The notes: generated by a model not told the origin, from the letters alone. A stretch of 64,000 nucleotides of DNA from CAVPUA01 sp963708805 (GCA_963708805.1 CAVPUA010000003.1:2294001-2358000); one strand, 5' to 3'; counted from the stretch's first letter, positions 18,239 through 28,040 are shown. Made by a program: numbers and translations.

Positions 18239-19504
18239 TCAGGCGCTCTTGATCAGCGTGAACTGTCCGACGTCGAGATAGCCCGCGCGGAAGCCCGCCT
18301 CGGAGTAGGCGAGGTACAGCGACCACATCCGGCGGAAGGTCTCGTCGAAACCGAGCGCGTCCACCTCGGCTGCGCGCGCCTCGAACGTCGCCCGCCACCG
18401 GCGCAGTGTCTCGGCGTAGTGGCGGCCGAACATGTACCGGTCAGCCACCCGCATGGACGTGAACTCGGCGACGCTGCGGCTGATCGACTCGACCGAGGGG
18501 ATCTGGCCGCCGGGGAAGATGTACTTGCGAATCCAGGTGTAGGTGTCCTGACTCGCCCGCGTCGCCTGGTCGTCCTGGGTGATCGCCTGCAATCCGAATC
18601 GGCCCCGGGGCGCGAGCAGCCGATCGACGGTGCCGAAATACTCGCCCCAGTGGTTGCCGCCGACGGCTTCGATCATCTCGACGCTGACGACGGCGTCGAA
18701 CTCACCGGTCGTCTCGCGATAGTCCTGCAGCAGCACGGTGGCGTGATCGCTCAGTCCCTCGGCGGCGATGCGTTCGCGGGCCAGTTCGGCCTGCTCGGTC
18801 GAGATGGTGATCGATGTGATGTTCGCCCCGCGCCGGGCCGCCCGGATCGACAGCTCGCCCCAGCCGGTGCCGATCTCGAGCACCCGGCTACCGGGGCCCA
18901 CGTGCGAGATGTCGAGCAAGCGCTCGATCTTGCGACCCTGGGCGGTCGACAACGGCTCCTCGGAGTCGGCCGGGTCGCCGTCGAACAACGCCGACGAGTA
19001 GGTCATCGACTCGTCGAGGAACAGCTTGAACAGGTCGTTGGACAGGTCGTAGTGGCGCGAGATGTTGCGTCGCGCGCCGGAGATCGTGTTGTCCTCGTGC
19101 AGCGGTGAGCGGCTCAGCACCGCGTGACGCAGGCGCTGGAAGGACGCCGGGACCAGGTTGCGCATGTTCGCCGCGAAGGCCGTGATCACTCCGGCCGGGT
19201 CATCGGACGTCCAGTCGCCGGCCATGTAGGCCTCGCCGAAACCGATCGTCCCGGTGGCACCGAGCCGGGCGAAGAATGCCGCCGGCCGTTCGAGCCGCAT
19301 GACTGGGGCGTCCGGTCCGCCGCCGCCGTAGACGGCCCCGGTGCTCTCGATCACGCGCAGCGGAAGCCGCGGGACGGCCCGTTGCCAGAGCTGTCGAGCG
19401 ATGGACGCCCGGATCGGGGACTGCGGCACCGACGCCACGTCGGGCCACAGCTGTGGATCGACGCGCGATCGACTGGGGCGCGCGGTGGTTGGGCTCGCGG
19501 TCAT
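18239..19504 (-). CDS. Cyclopropane-fatty-acyl-phospholipid synthase family methyltransferase
   Basis: SAM-dependent modification of lipid acyl double bonds at the membrane, 421 residues. After a variable N-terminal region the CFA core shows NISRHYDLSNDLFKLFLDES then MTYSSALF, the SAM-binding loop VLEIGTGWGELSIRAARRG, ITISTEQAELARERIAAEGL, and VEMIEAVGGNHWGEYF. AGGAGAC lies before ATG 19504. CFA synthase or a fatty-acid methyltransferase are both possible products. It runs the same way as the downstream permease and the upstream hydrolases. Confidence 0.9.
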   Translation of the reverse strand: MTASPTTARPSRSRVDPQLWPDVASVPQSPIRASIARQLWQRAVPRLPLRVIESTGAVYGGGGPDAPVMRLERPAAFFARLGATGTIGFGEAYMAGDWTSDDPAGVITAFAANMRNLVPASFQRLRHAVLSRSPLHEDNTISGARRNISRHYDLSNDLFKLFLDESMTYSSALFDGDPADSEEPLSTAQGRKIERLLDISHVGPGSRVLEIGTGWGELSIRAARRGANITSITISTEQAELARERIAAEGLSDHATVLLQDYRETTGEFDAVVSVEMIEAVGGNHWGEYFGTVDRLLAPRGRFGLQAITQDDQATRASQDTYTWIRKYIFPGGQIPSVESISRSVAEFTSMRVADRYMFGRHYAETLRRWRATFEARAAEVDALGFDETFRRMWSLYLAYSEAGFRAGYLDVGQFTLIKSA

Positions 19505-19528
19505 TCGCGTCTCCTTCGCTGTCGCGGC

Positions 19529-20245
19529 TCAGACGGACAGCGTGGGCTGTCCCGCCAGAGCCTTCATGATCACGTTCGCGGTGGCGGCGTCAGTGGTTCC
19601 CACAGAAGTCTTACCGAACAGAACGCCGAGTGTGAATCCCGTCGCCAGTTCATGCCACACCGGAGCGCGCCGCAGCATCGCGTGCTTCTCGCCGCTGACG
19701 ACGACGTAGCTGACCGACTCGGCCACCCCACGCAGCCGCGCGGCGAACGCGGCCGACGACGACGGGCTGGTCATCCGGTCCTGGTCGCCGTGCACGATGA
19801 GCACCCGCCGCGCGCGCAACCCAGCGGTGGGATCGGACGGCTCGATCCACGGCGCCAGCCCGACGACGCATCGGACGGCCGGATCGTCGGCCACGTACAT
19901 GGCCGTCCGACCGCCCATGGAGTGCCCGACGAGCCCGACCGGCACGTCCGGGAACCGTTCACGCAGCTGCGTCAGGGCCCACCGCGCGTCGTGGACGGGG
20001 GACTGGGCCGGGCCGTTCCAGCCTCGCTGCCGGTACCGCAGTCTGGCCACGACGAGGCCCTCGCGGCCGCCGGCGCGGTGCAGCGAGCGGGCGAACGGGA
20101 TCATCCGCAGGGCGGCGCCGGCCGTACGCGGCACCGGATCGGTGCCCGTGGAGCGGCCGCCGTGCAGGACGAGCGCGACGGCGGTGACACGCACAGACGG
20201 CGTGACGACGTGCAGAAACGGGTCGCCGACGGCCTGAACCGTCAT
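19529..20245 (-). CDS. Alpha/beta hydrolase
   Basis: A 238-residue single-domain serine hydrolase with nucleophile elbow GHSMGGRT (Ser), Asp in LIVHGDQDRMTSP and His in SGEKHAMLRR. An ALVLHGGRSTGTDP segment near residue 25 supplies the oxyanion region. No signal peptide, so cytoplasmic. ATG 20245 shares one base with the upstream lipoprotein-hydrolase stop (TGATG). Substrate unknown. Confidence 0.88.
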   Translation of the reverse strand: MTVQAVGDPFLHVVTPSVRVTAVALVLHGGRSTGTDPVPRTAGAALRMIPFARSLHRAGGREGLVVARLRYRQRGWNGPAQSPVHDARWALTQLRERFPDVPVGLVGHSMGGRTAMYVADDPAVRCVVGLAPWIEPSDPTAGLRARRVLIVHGDQDRMTSPSSSAAFAARLRGVAESVSYVVVSGEKHAMLRRAPVWHELATGFTLGVLFGKTSVGTTDAATANVIMKALAGQPTLSV

Positions 20246-21822
20246 CAGGTCGGGCAGACCGTTCCCGCGGCGGGCATGGTGGCCGAGACGAGATAGGTGT
20301 TCACCGCGTTGTCGATGCAGGTGCTGCCTTCGAGATAGGCGGTGTGGCCCTCGCCCTCCCAGGTCAGCACCTGGCCGGTGGTGAGCGTCTTGGCGAGGTT
20401 CGTGGCGCCGGCGTACGGCGTCGCCGGGTCATGCGTGCCCCCGATCACCAGAATCGGCGCCGAGCCCGCGGCCGACTCGGTCGGCAGCAGCGTGCGGGTC
20501 GGCTGCCACGGCTGGCACGAGAAGAGCGAGGCCGCCGACCAGATGCCGAACATCGGGAACTGGGTCGCCCAGGCGGTCGCCGTCGCGCTGACCTGGGCGT
20601 CGGTGGGGCCGGCGGGCGAGTCGTTGCAGCCGATCGTCAGGTTGGCGTCGATCGTGTTCGTGTAGGTGCCGTCGTCCTGCCGCTCGTTGTAGGTGTCGGA
20701 GAGCGCGAACAGACCCTTCGCGTCACCCTTCTGAGCGGCGATGAGCGCCTCGCCGAGGGGCACCCACTCGGACTTGGAGTACAGCGCCTGGAGCACGCCG
20801 TAGAGGACGACGCCGCCGCTGGCGGTGCGCGGGTCGTTGGCCGCGCTCGTCTTGATCGGAGTCGCGTTGGCCTTCGCGACGAGCTGGTAGACGGCCTGTC
20901 GCGGATCGCCGAGCACCGCGCAGGCGGGGCGGGTCTTGCAGTCGGCCGCGAACTGGTCGAAGGCCGATTCGAAGCCCTGCAGCTGATTCGCGTACGACGT
21001 GATCGGGTCGGTGGTCGGATCGACCGCGCCGTCGAGCACCGCCACCCTGATCGTCTTCGGATACAGGTGGGCGTACACCGCGCCGAGCTCGGTGCCGTAG
21101 GAGAAGCCGAGGTAGTTCAGCTGGGCGTCACCCAGCGCCAGGCGGATCTGCTCCATGTCCATCGCGGTGAACACCGTGTTGTAGTCCGCCAGCGCCGAGC
21201 CGTACTTGGCGGCGCACTCGTTCGCGATCGTGGCCGCTTGGGCCTTGGCCTGGGCGAATCCGGCCGGGGTCCGTACGTCGATGAAGCTGTTGATCTGGGT
21301 GTCCTTCTGGGCATCGGTGATGCACGACACCGGGCTCGACAACTCGACACCGCGCGGGTCGAACCCGATGAGATCGAAGTTGTCGATGATCGAGTCCGAC
21401 AGCGACGACAGGAGGTCGAGAGGCAGGCTGAGGCCAGGGGCTCCCGGACCGCCCGGGTTCATCAGCAGGTCGCCGATCTTCTTCGGCTGGGTCGTGTCGT
21501 GGACCTTGAGGACCTGGATGTTGATCTTGCGACCGGTGGGGTCGTTGTAGTTCAGCGGAACGGCCAACTTGCCGCAGGAGAACTGCAGCGTCTTGGCCCG
21601 CTTGGCCGGCAGGTTCAGGGCGTTCAGGTTCAGCAACTTCGAGCAGTCGCTGAACGCGATCTTCGGCGCTGCGATCGAGGCCGAGGGCGACGGAGAGGCC
21701 GACGTCGCCGCCGTGGCCTGCGTCCCCTTGGCCTTGATCGAGGTCGTGCACGACGCCAGGGCGAGCACGGCCACGGCCAGCACCACGACGGACCGGACCA
21801 CGTGTGAACGGCGCGTCGGCAT
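20245..21822 (-). CDS. Secreted lipoprotein alpha/beta hydrolase (tripeptidyl aminopeptidase-like)
   Basis: 525 residues. An N-terminal signal with lipobox LALASC predicts a lipid-anchored envelope protein, followed by a Ser/Ala/Thr/Pro linker. The TAP-family hydrolase domain has NPGGPGAPG (oxyanion), DNFDLIGFDPRGVELSSPV, nucleophile GFSYGTELGAVYA, Asp in GGTHDPATPY and His in EGEGHTAYLEGSTCIDNAV. Paired Cys residues suit export. Probably releases short peptides from extracellular polypeptides; exact specificity is unknown. TAGCCT 7 nt upstream implies a leaderless start at ATG 21822. Confidence 0.9.
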   Translation of the reverse strand: MPTRRSHVVRSVVVLAVAVLALASCTTSIKAKGTQATAATSASPSPSASIAAPKIAFSDCSKLLNLNALNLPAKRAKTLQFSCGKLAVPLNYNDPTGRKINIQVLKVHDTTQPKKIGDLLMNPGGPGAPGLSLPLDLLSSLSDSIIDNFDLIGFDPRGVELSSPVSCITDAQKDTQINSFIDVRTPAGFAQAKAQAATIANECAAKYGSALADYNTVFTAMDMEQIRLALGDAQLNYLGFSYGTELGAVYAHLYPKTIRVAVLDGAVDPTTDPITSYANQLQGFESAFDQFAADCKTRPACAVLGDPRQAVYQLVAKANATPIKTSAANDPRTASGGVVLYGVLQALYSKSEWVPLGEALIAAQKGDAKGLFALSDTYNERQDDGTYTNTIDANLTIGCNDSPAGPTDAQVSATATAWATQFPMFGIWSAASLFSCQPWQPTRTLLPTESAAGSAPILVIGGTHDPATPYAGATNLAKTLTTGQVLTWEGEGHTAYLEGSTCIDNAVNTYLVSATMPAAGTVCPT

Positions 21823-21829
21823 GTTCTGC

Positions 21830-21835
21830 AGGCTA
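21830..21835 (-). promoter_or_regulatory. -10 element TAGCCT of the lipoprotein hydrolase
   Basis: TAGCCT on the minus strand ends 7 nt before ATG 21822; no Shine-Dalgarno is present. Confidence 0.45.
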
Positions 21836-21902
21836 CCCAGTCGATATCTGCGACCGGTCGTCCCGGTACCGTCCGATTCGAGATTGTGACAAGTTGGGCG
21901 AC

Positions 21903-22982
21903 ATGAAGCTGCCTGTCATGCCGCCGGTCGCGCCGATGCTCGCCAAGTCGGTTCCGGCCATCCCGCCCGGGGCGTCCTATGAACCCAAGTGGGACGGCTT
22001 CCGCTCGGTCGTCTTCCGCGACGGCGACGAGCTCGAGATCGGCAGCCGCAACGAACGGCCGATGACGCGCTACTTCCCCGAACTGGTGCGAGCCCTTCTG
22101 AGCGAGCTTCCCGAGCGGTGTGTCGTCGACGGAGAGATCGTGATCGCCACCGACGACGGCCTGGATTTCGAGGCGCTGCAGCAGCGCATCCACCCCGCCG
22201 TCTCACGCGTGACCATGCTGTCGGAGCAGACACCGGCGTCGTTCGTGGCGTTCGACCTGTTGGCCCTGGGCGACGACGACCTGACCGGGCGGCCGTTCAC
22301 CGAGCGGCGCGCGCTGCTCGAGCAGGCGCTGTCCGGCGCCCGGCCGCCGGTGCACGTGACGCCCGCGACGACCGACCGCGACGTGGCCCAGCGCTGGTTC
22401 GCCGAGTTCGAGGGCGCCGGACTCGACGGCGTGGTCGCCAAACCACTCGAGGGAACGTATCAACCCGACAAGCGGGTGATGTTCAAGATCAAACACGTCC
22501 GCACCGCCGACTGCGTCCTGGCCGGATTCCGCTGGCACAAGACGTCGACCGAAGCGCAGCCTCTGATCGGCTCGCTGCTGCTCGGCCTGTACGCCGATGG
22601 TCGCCTGCAGCACGTCGGAGTCGTCGGCGCGTTCACCGCCCAGCGCCGGGCCGAACTCGTGGACGAACTCGAACCGCTGACGCCGCGAGAGGGCGAAGAT
22701 CATCCGTGGCAGGAATGGGCCAGCGCCCAGGCGCACGAGGGCCAGCGACTGCCGGGCAACGTGAGCCGGTGGAACGCGACCAAAGATCTCTCATTCGTCC
22801 CGTTGCGGCCCGAACGGGTGCTCGAGGTCAAGTACGAGCACATGGAGGGCACCCGGTTCCGTCACCTCGCGCACTTTGTCCGCTGGCGCGACGACCGCGA
22901 TCCGGAGTCCTGCACCTACGAACAGCTGGAGGAGCCGGTGAACTTCGACCTAGACGACATCGTCCCCGGACTGCGGCGCTGA
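21903..22982 (+). CDS. ligC: ATP-dependent DNA ligase, LigC type
   Basis: Seals nicks using ATP, probably in repair. Motif I with the adenylated Lys is EPKWDGFRSVVF; motif Ia/III include GSRNERPMTR and VVDGEIVIATDDGLDFEAL; motif IV LDGVVAKPLEGTY; motif V MFKIKHVRTADCVLAGFRWH. A C-terminal OB-fold ends the 359-residue protein. ATG 21903 starts right at the family's N-terminus; the frame is open further upstream but without homology. Together with the primase-polymerase at 16287 it resembles the mycobacterial LigC/Prim-PolC pair. It overlaps the convergent reductase by 33 bp. Confidence 0.92.
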   Translation: MKLPVMPPVAPMLAKSVPAIPPGASYEPKWDGFRSVVFRDGDELEIGSRNERPMTRYFPELVRALLSELPERCVVDGEIVIATDDGLDFEALQQRIHPAVSRVTMLSEQTPASFVAFDLLALGDDDLTGRPFTERRALLEQALSGARPPVHVTPATTDRDVAQRWFAEFEGAGLDGVVAKPLEGTYQPDKRVMFKIKHVRTADCVLAGFRWHKTSTEAQPLIGSLLLGLYADGRLQHVGVVGAFTAQRRAELVDELEPLTPREGEDHPWQEWASAQAHEGQRLPGNVSRWNATKDLSFVPLRPERVLEVKYEHMEGTRFRHLAHFVRWRDDRDPESCTYEQLEEPVNFDLDDIVPGLRR

Positions 22983-23687
22983 GCGGTAGCGACAGAACAA
23001 CGCGCCGTCCTCTTCCAGCAGCCCGACCAGCGTCATCGACCGGGGCTGCTCCCACGGCGCCCCCGCGCTGAGCCGGCCGGGTCCGGGGCCGACCAGCAGC
23101 GGTGAGAGCGTCAGGCAGAGTTCGTCGAGCAGGCCCGCGCCGCCCACCGACGCGAGCAGTGTTGGTCCGCCCTCGCACAGGACGCGCGTCAGCCCGCGAT
23201 CTTTCAGCGTCGCGACGACCGACCGCAACTCGACGTGACTCTCGCCGGTGACCCGCACCTCGGCCGCCATCTCACGATGATCGGCCCGGGCGCTCGTGAA
23301 CACGACGGTGGCCGGGTCCGAGTACAGCTTCGCGCTCGCGTCCACGTGCAGTGACCCGCTCACGACGGCCGTCACCGGCTGGGCCGACAACCCGAGATCC
23401 AGCCGTCGGCGCTGGCGGGCGGCCGACAGCTGGATGGGTTCGTAGCCCTCGGCCTGGGCGGTGCCGCTGCCGACGAGCACGACGTCGGCCAGGTCCCGCA
23501 GCGCGCCGAACACACGGTTGTCACCCGGCGTCTGCAACCCGCGCGACAGGCCGTTGGCCGAGATCGCGCCGTCGACACTGGCAATGAAGTTGGCCCGAAT
23601 CCCGCCGGCGTCCAACCAGCCGTCCGCGTAGTGCGCGTGCACATCGGGTTCCGAAGCGAGGTCGGGAAGCAGCGAGCGCATCGCCAC
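22950..23687 (-). CDS. Pyrimidine-reductase-family (RibD C-terminal-like) oxidoreductase
   Basis: A 245-residue NADPH-dependent reductase of the RibD C-terminal/DHFR-like fold. NFIASVDGAISANGLSRGLQ near residue 35, GDNRVFGALRDLADVVLVGS and a C-terminal VLCEGGPTLLASVGGAGLLD match the family. M. tuberculosis Rv2671, the positional homologue, is annotated RibD and can act as a dihydrofolate reductase, so riboflavin or folate reduction are both possible. The deaminase half of true RibD is absent. GTG start at 23687. Confidence 0.85.
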   Translation of the reverse strand: MAMRSLLPDLASEPDVHAHYADGWLDAGGIRANFIASVDGAISANGLSRGLQTPGDNRVFGALRDLADVVLVGSGTAQAEGYEPIQLSAARQRRRLDLGLSAQPVTAVVSGSLHVDASAKLYSDPATVVFTSARADHREMAAEVRVTGESHVELRSVVATLKDRGLTRVLCEGGPTLLASVGGAGLLDELCLTLSPLLVGPGPGRLSAGAPWEQPRSMTLVGLLEEDGALFCRYRSAPQSGDDVV

Positions 23688-23712
23688 ATCATCGCAGTCG
23701 AGCCGCTGCCTC

Positions 23713-23718
23713 TAGGCT
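23713..23718 (+). promoter_or_regulatory. -10 element TAGGCT of the ZapE-like gene
   Basis: TAGGCT ends 8 nt before ATG 23727 in the short divergent gap with the reductase gene; no Shine-Dalgarno is seen. Confidence 0.4.
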
Positions 23719-23726
23719 CGGTGATC

Positions 23727-24767
23727 ATGGCCCTGCACCTCGTCGATCGACGCCCCGAGGTCGCCGCGGACCAGTTGGTCGCCGCGCTCGTGCCGCCGCC
23801 TCTGTTCGCCTACGTCAGTTTCGACAGCTACCGACCGGACCCGGACGAGCCCACCCAGTCCGCGGCCGTCGCCCGGCTGCGCGACTTCGCCGCGACGCTC
23901 GACTCGCCGCCAGGTCGCGCACGGCGATTCCGGCGTCCGGCCACCCCGTCCGGACCCACCGGCGTCTATCTCGACGGGGGGTTCGGCGTGGGCAAGACCC
24001 ACCTGCTCGCATCGCTGTGGCACGCGGCGCCGGCACCCAAGGCGTATGCGACCTTCGTCGAGCTGACCCACCTCGCCGGTGCCCTCGGCTTCGCGGGGCT
24101 CGTCGAGGCACTGGGCGGAATGCGGTTCCTGGCGATCGATGAGTTCGAACTCGACGACCCGGGCGACACGGTGCTCGTTTCGACCCTGCTCGCCCGCCTG
24201 TCCGAGCGGGGCGTCCGGCTGGCCGCCACGTCGAACACGCTGCCCGACCGGCTGGGCGAGGACCGCTTCGCCGCCGAGGACTTCCTGCGCGAGATCCAGA
24301 CGCTGGCGGCCCGCTTCGAGACGCTGCACATCGACGGCCCTGACTACCGACACCGCGGGCTGCCGTCGGCCCCGGCCCCGTACGACACCGAGACCCTCGA
24401 GCGCCGGGCGCAGACTCCGGGCGCCAGCATCGACGACTTCGAGGCGCTCATGCGTCAGCTGGCGACCCTGCACCCGTCTCGCTACGGGGCGTTGCTGGAC
24501 GGGATCACTGCCGTCTACGTCCGCGATGCCGAGCCCGCAGGCGACCAGAGCGTCGCCCTGCGCCTGGTCGTGCTCGCCGACCGGCTCTACGACCGGCAGA
24601 TCCCGTTCGCGGTCAGCGGAGTGCCCGTCGACCAGATCTTCGATTCGGGCATGCTGGCTGGTGGGTACAGGAAGAAGTACCGGCGGGCGATCAGCCGGCT
24701 CGCGGCTTTGAGCAGGCTGGAGGCAACGCGCGATGGCGAAGAAGTCGATGAAGGGGCGCCTCACTGA
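23727..24767 (+). CDS. zapE: AFG1/ZapE-family ATPase
   Basis: P-loop ATPase linked to cell division (E. coli ZapE) and to mitochondrial AFG1; homologue of Rv2670c. Walker A is DGGFGVGKTHLLASL and Walker B RFLAIDEFELDD, followed by sensor region LAATSNTLPDRLGEDRF and AEDFLREIQTLAARFE. 346 residues. The family's C-terminal FDSGMLAGGYRKKYRRAISR is present. The downstream gene starts inside its last 35 bp. Confidence 0.9.
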   Translation: MALHLVDRRPEVAADQLVAALVPPPLFAYVSFDSYRPDPDEPTQSAAVARLRDFAATLDSPPGRARRFRRPATPSGPTGVYLDGGFGVGKTHLLASLWHAAPAPKAYATFVELTHLAGALGFAGLVEALGGMRFLAIDEFELDDPGDTVLVSTLLARLSERGVRLAATSNTLPDRLGEDRFAAEDFLREIQTLAARFETLHIDGPDYRHRGLPSAPAPYDTETLERRAQTPGASIDDFEALMRQLATLHPSRYGALLDGITAVYVRDAEPAGDQSVALRLVVLADRLYDRQIPFAVSGVPVDQIFDSGMLAGGYRKKYRRAISRLAALSRLEATRDGEEVDEGAPH

Positions 24768-25441
24768 GGCGATGGTCCCGCCCGGCGTCGAGAACGCCCT
24801 CGACGGGGTTCTCGACAAGGCGCTGAAGCTCCAGCGCAGCGCGGTCGTCGCCTACGTCGACCGACTGCGGCGCCAGAGCGGCGCCACGCCGGCATCGGTG
24901 CTGTCCGGCCTGGAGAAGCGCTACCTGGGCTCGGTCGCGGCGATCGGCGCGGCGTCCGGCGGGGCGGCCGCGGTGCCAGGAGTGGGGACGGCCGCCTCGG
25001 TGGCGTCAGCGGTCGCCGAGGTCGCGGCGTTCGTCGAGTCGACCGCCCTGTTCACGCTGGCCGTCGCCGAGGTGTACGGCTATCGCTTCGACGATCCCGA
25101 CACCCGACGGGCTCTCGTGCTCGGCGTGATCCTGGGTGACGTGGGTGGCACGGCGATCGAATCGGCGGCGATCTCAGGAGCGCACTGGGCGCCGTTGCTC
25201 GCGCGAAGTGTCGACCGTGAAGGGTCGGGCAACATCAACAAGGCCCTACTGCGGCGATTCCTGACCCACTTCGGCGCCCGGCAAGGGGCCTTGGCGGTCG
25301 GGCGCGCCCTTCCGTTCGGGGTGGGCGCGGGCATCGGCGCGGTCGGCAATCTGGCCCTCGGCCGGGCCTCGGTCGAAGGCGGCCAAGCGCGCATTCGGAC
25401 GACCCCCGACCGACCTCGGCCCGCGGATCATCAACGCGTGA
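24733..25441 (+). CDS. EcsC-like membrane-associated protein
   Basis: About 235 residues. GGAGG 10 nt before ATG 24733 supports the start within the end of zapE. An amphipathic N-terminus (VENALDGVLDKALKLQRSAV) is followed by a Gly/Ala-rich stretch (AAIGAASGGAAAVPGVGTAA) and another near the C-terminus, typical of EcsC-like proteins that associate with membranes. One extra base near 25378 shifts the frame; the corrected tail AAKRAFGRPPTDLGPRIINA ends at 25441, whereas the uncorrected frame runs on through low-quality coding sequence antisense to treZ. Function unknown. Confidence 0.75.
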
Positions 25442-27163
25442 GCGTCACTCCACGCGAACGATCGCGGCGCTCTGGCGGCGGCAGCGTCGTGTCGCCGTCC
25501 GGCTTCACGTCGGCCGTCGCCAGAAGAACGTCCGTGTGAGCAAAGGGAAACTGTCGGGTCTCGTCGGAGAGGTTGACGACGACCCGCAGCCCGCCCCGAT
25601 GCATCGACGAGCCACAGCGCGTCGTCGTCGAAGTCGACGACAACCCGATCCAGCCGTCGGGTCGCGAAAGCTCCGGGCTCGACGTGTCGCAGCTCGATCA
25701 GCTGCCGGTAGAAGGCCAGCATCGGCGCGTGCGCGCCCGTCGGCACCTCGTCCCAGTTCAAGATCGCCTCGCGGTAGGCCTCCGGGTCCTGCGGGTCGAT
25801 CATCTGCGAGGTGTCCCAACCGTGACCGTCGAACTCCTTCAGCCGCCCGGGTCCGATGGCGGCGGCCAGCTCGGGTTCGGGATGAGAGGTGAAGAACGGC
25901 CAGCGGGTGGACGCGGCCCACTCCTCGCCCATCCAGAGCATGGGCGTGAACGGCGAGGTCATGAGCAGAACCGCCCCGATACGCAGGCGCGCGGGGGTCG
26001 TCAGTTCGGGCAGCCGATCACCGACCGCGCGGTTGCCGACCTGATCGTGGTTCTGCAGACACACGACGAACCGGTAGCCCGGCGTGGTGGACCGATCGAC
26101 GGGCTTGCCGTGCTTGCTACCTCGGAACGTCGAATAAGTGCCGTCGTGGAAGAACGCCGACGTCAAGACCTTGGCCAGGACGTGCAGTGGGCCGAAATCG
26201 CAGTAGTAGCCCTGGGTCTCACCGGTGAGCGTGGCGTGGAGCGCGTGGTGGACGTCGTCGTCCCACTGGGCGTCCAGGCCGTACCCGCCCGCGGCGCGGT
26301 CGGTGATCATGACCGGGTCGTTGAGGTCGGACTCGGCGATCAGCGTCAGCGGCCGCCCGACTTCGGCCCGTAGCGCGTCCACCTCGTTCTGGAGCTCGGC
26401 CAGGATGTGCGGAGTGGACGTGTCGACCAGCGCGTGCACCGCATCGAGCCGCAGGCCGTCGGCGTGGTAGTCGCGCAACCACATCAGCGCGTTGTCGATG
26501 ATGAATCGTCGCACCGGCTCGGCCTCGAGGTTGACGAGGTCGCCCCACGTGTTGCGCCCGGGCTTGAAGTACGGCGCATAGTGCTGCGCGTAATTCCCGC
26601 TGGCACCGAAGTGGTTGTAGACGACGTCCAGGATCACGGCCAGGCCGTGGCGGTGCGCCGCGTCGATCGAATCGCTTCAAACCGTCCGGGCCGCCCAGCG
26701 GCTCATGGACTGCGTACCAGTCGACGCCGTCGTAACCCCAGTTCCAGATCCCGTTCACGGCATTGACCGGCAGCAGCTCGACGTGCGTGACGCCGAGATC
26801 GACCAGGTGGCCCAGCCGTTCGATGGCCGAATCGAAGGTGGCGCCGTGGGTGAACGTCGCGACATGCATCTCGTAGATCACCGCGCCCGGCAGGGCGCGA
26901 CCCGTCCATTCGCGGTCGTCCCACTCGAAAGCGTCCTGGTCATAGAGCTGGCTCGGGCCGTGAACGCCCTCAGGCTGCCGTCGCGACGCGGGATCGGGAA
27001 TCGGGTCGTCGCTGCCATCGAGCAGATAGGCGTAGACCGCATCGGTGCGACAGTCGATCTCGGCCGACCACCACTCACCGGCGCGGGTCAGCGTATGCAC
27101 CTCGCCGTCGACCAGCACCCGGACGTCGGACGGGATCGGGGCCCAAACCTCGAAGCGAGTCAC
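25431..27163 (-). CDS. treZ: Malto-oligosyltrehalose trehalohydrolase
   Basis: GH13 enzyme releasing trehalose from maltooligosyl-trehalose, last step of the TreX-TreY-TreZ route. N-terminal CBM48-like domain (MTRFEVWAPIPSDVRVLVDG) and catalytic barrel: IYEMHVATFT, ILDVVYNHFG, nucleophile Asp in GLRLDAVHALVD, acid/base Glu in LIAESDLNDP and transition-state pair in CLQNHDQVGNR. Two inserted bases (near 26675 and 25605) split the frame; corrected length 576 residues. It is separated from treY-glgX by an oppositely oriented ppk2-GNAT-unknown block. Confidence 0.93.
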
Positions 27164-27194
27164 GGCGTAGATCTTGCCCGGATGCTCGACGGAT

Positions 27195-27200
27195 TACGCT
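27195..27200 (+). promoter_or_regulatory. -10 element TACGCT of ppk2
   Basis: TACGCT ends exactly 6 nt before ATG 27207, the same geometry as at dxs and proS. This makes ATG 27207 the preferred start over the open frame beginning at 27174. Confidence 0.5.
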
Positions 27201-27206
27201 TCCGCA

Positions 27207-28040
27207 ATGGGCAAATCACAATCCGTTCGCGAGGCGTTACGTCTGCAGCCGGGAACGGTCAACCTGGCCGGCTACGACAGCGCAGCAACCCCACTAGCGC
27301 CGGCGGACAAGTCCAAGCAGAAGAAGGGCCTCGACGCCCGTTACGACCTCGCGGCCCTGCAGGAGCGGCTGTTCGCCGAGGGCACTCGCAGCGTCCTGCT
27401 GGTGCTGCAGGGAATCGACACGGCCGGCAAGGGTGGAGTGGTCTCGCATGTCGTGGCGCTGCTCGGCCCCGAAGGTGTCATGACGAGCGCGTTCAAGCGA
27501 CCGAGCGCCGAGGAGCAGGCTCACCACTTCCTGTGGCGCATCCGCAAACGGCTGCCCGCCCCGGGCATCGTCGGCGTCTTCGACCGGTCCCACTACGAGG
27601 ACGTGATCGTCCCGCGGGTGCACGAGACCGAGTCGGCCGAGGTCGTCGCCCAGCGCTACGACGAGATCAACGCGTTCGAGGCCGACCTGACGGCCAAGGG
27701 CACAACCGTCATCAAGTGCTTCCTCAACATCTCGTACACGACCCAGCGTGAGCGGCTGCTCGCCCGCCTGGACGACCCGACGAAGCGATGGAAGTTCCAC
27801 GAGAGCGACATCGACGAGCGGGCCTACTGGTCCGACTACCAGGCGGCCTTCGCGGCGATGCTGCAGAACTGCTCGACCGCCGACGCACCGTGGTACGTGA
27901 TCCCGAGTGACGCCAAGGCCTATCGGAACTGGGCGATCGCCCAGATCGTCGGCGAGACGCTGACCGAGATGGACCCGCAGTATCCGCAGCCCGACCTCGA
28001 CATGGACCGGCTGCACGCCCGCCTTCGGCCCCCGTACTGA
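27207..28040 (+). CDS. ppk2: Polyphosphate kinase 2 family protein
   Basis: Transfers phosphate between polyphosphate and a nucleotide. 277 residues, starting MGKSQSVREALRLQPG. Walker A LVLQGIDTAGKGGVVSHVV, lid region FKRPSAEEQAHHFLWRIRKR, Walker B GVFDRSHYEDVIVPRVH and RLDDPTKRWKFHESDIDER match PPK2 of the polyP:AMP/ADP phosphotransferase type; the exact class cannot be fixed by eye. Intact frame. It heads a three-gene + strand block lying between treZ and treY. A link between polyP-derived nucleotides and trehalose/glycogen metabolism is only suggested by position. Confidence 0.92.
   Translation: MGKSQSVREALRLQPGTVNLAGYDSAATPLAPADKSKQKKGLDARYDLAALQERLFAEGTRSVLLVLQGIDTAGKGGVVSHVVALLGPEGVMTSAFKRPSAEEQAHHFLWRIRKRLPAPGIVGVFDRSHYEDVIVPRVHETESAEVVAQRYDEINAFEADLTAKGTTVIKCFLNISYTTQRERLLARLDDPTKRWKFHESDIDERAYWSDYQAAFAAMLQNCSTADAPWYVIPSDAKAYRNWAIAQIVGETLTEMDPQYPQPDLDMDRLHARLRPPY

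Noticed and set aside
17420..19108. Long + strand open frame of 562 codons opposite the permease and CFA synthase genes
   Set aside because: It is antisense to two clear genes, has low-complexity Arg/Asp/Gly composition and no domain. Long antisense frames are expected in GC-rich coding DNA; the same applies to 20344-21807, 56832-58781 and 54794-56188.
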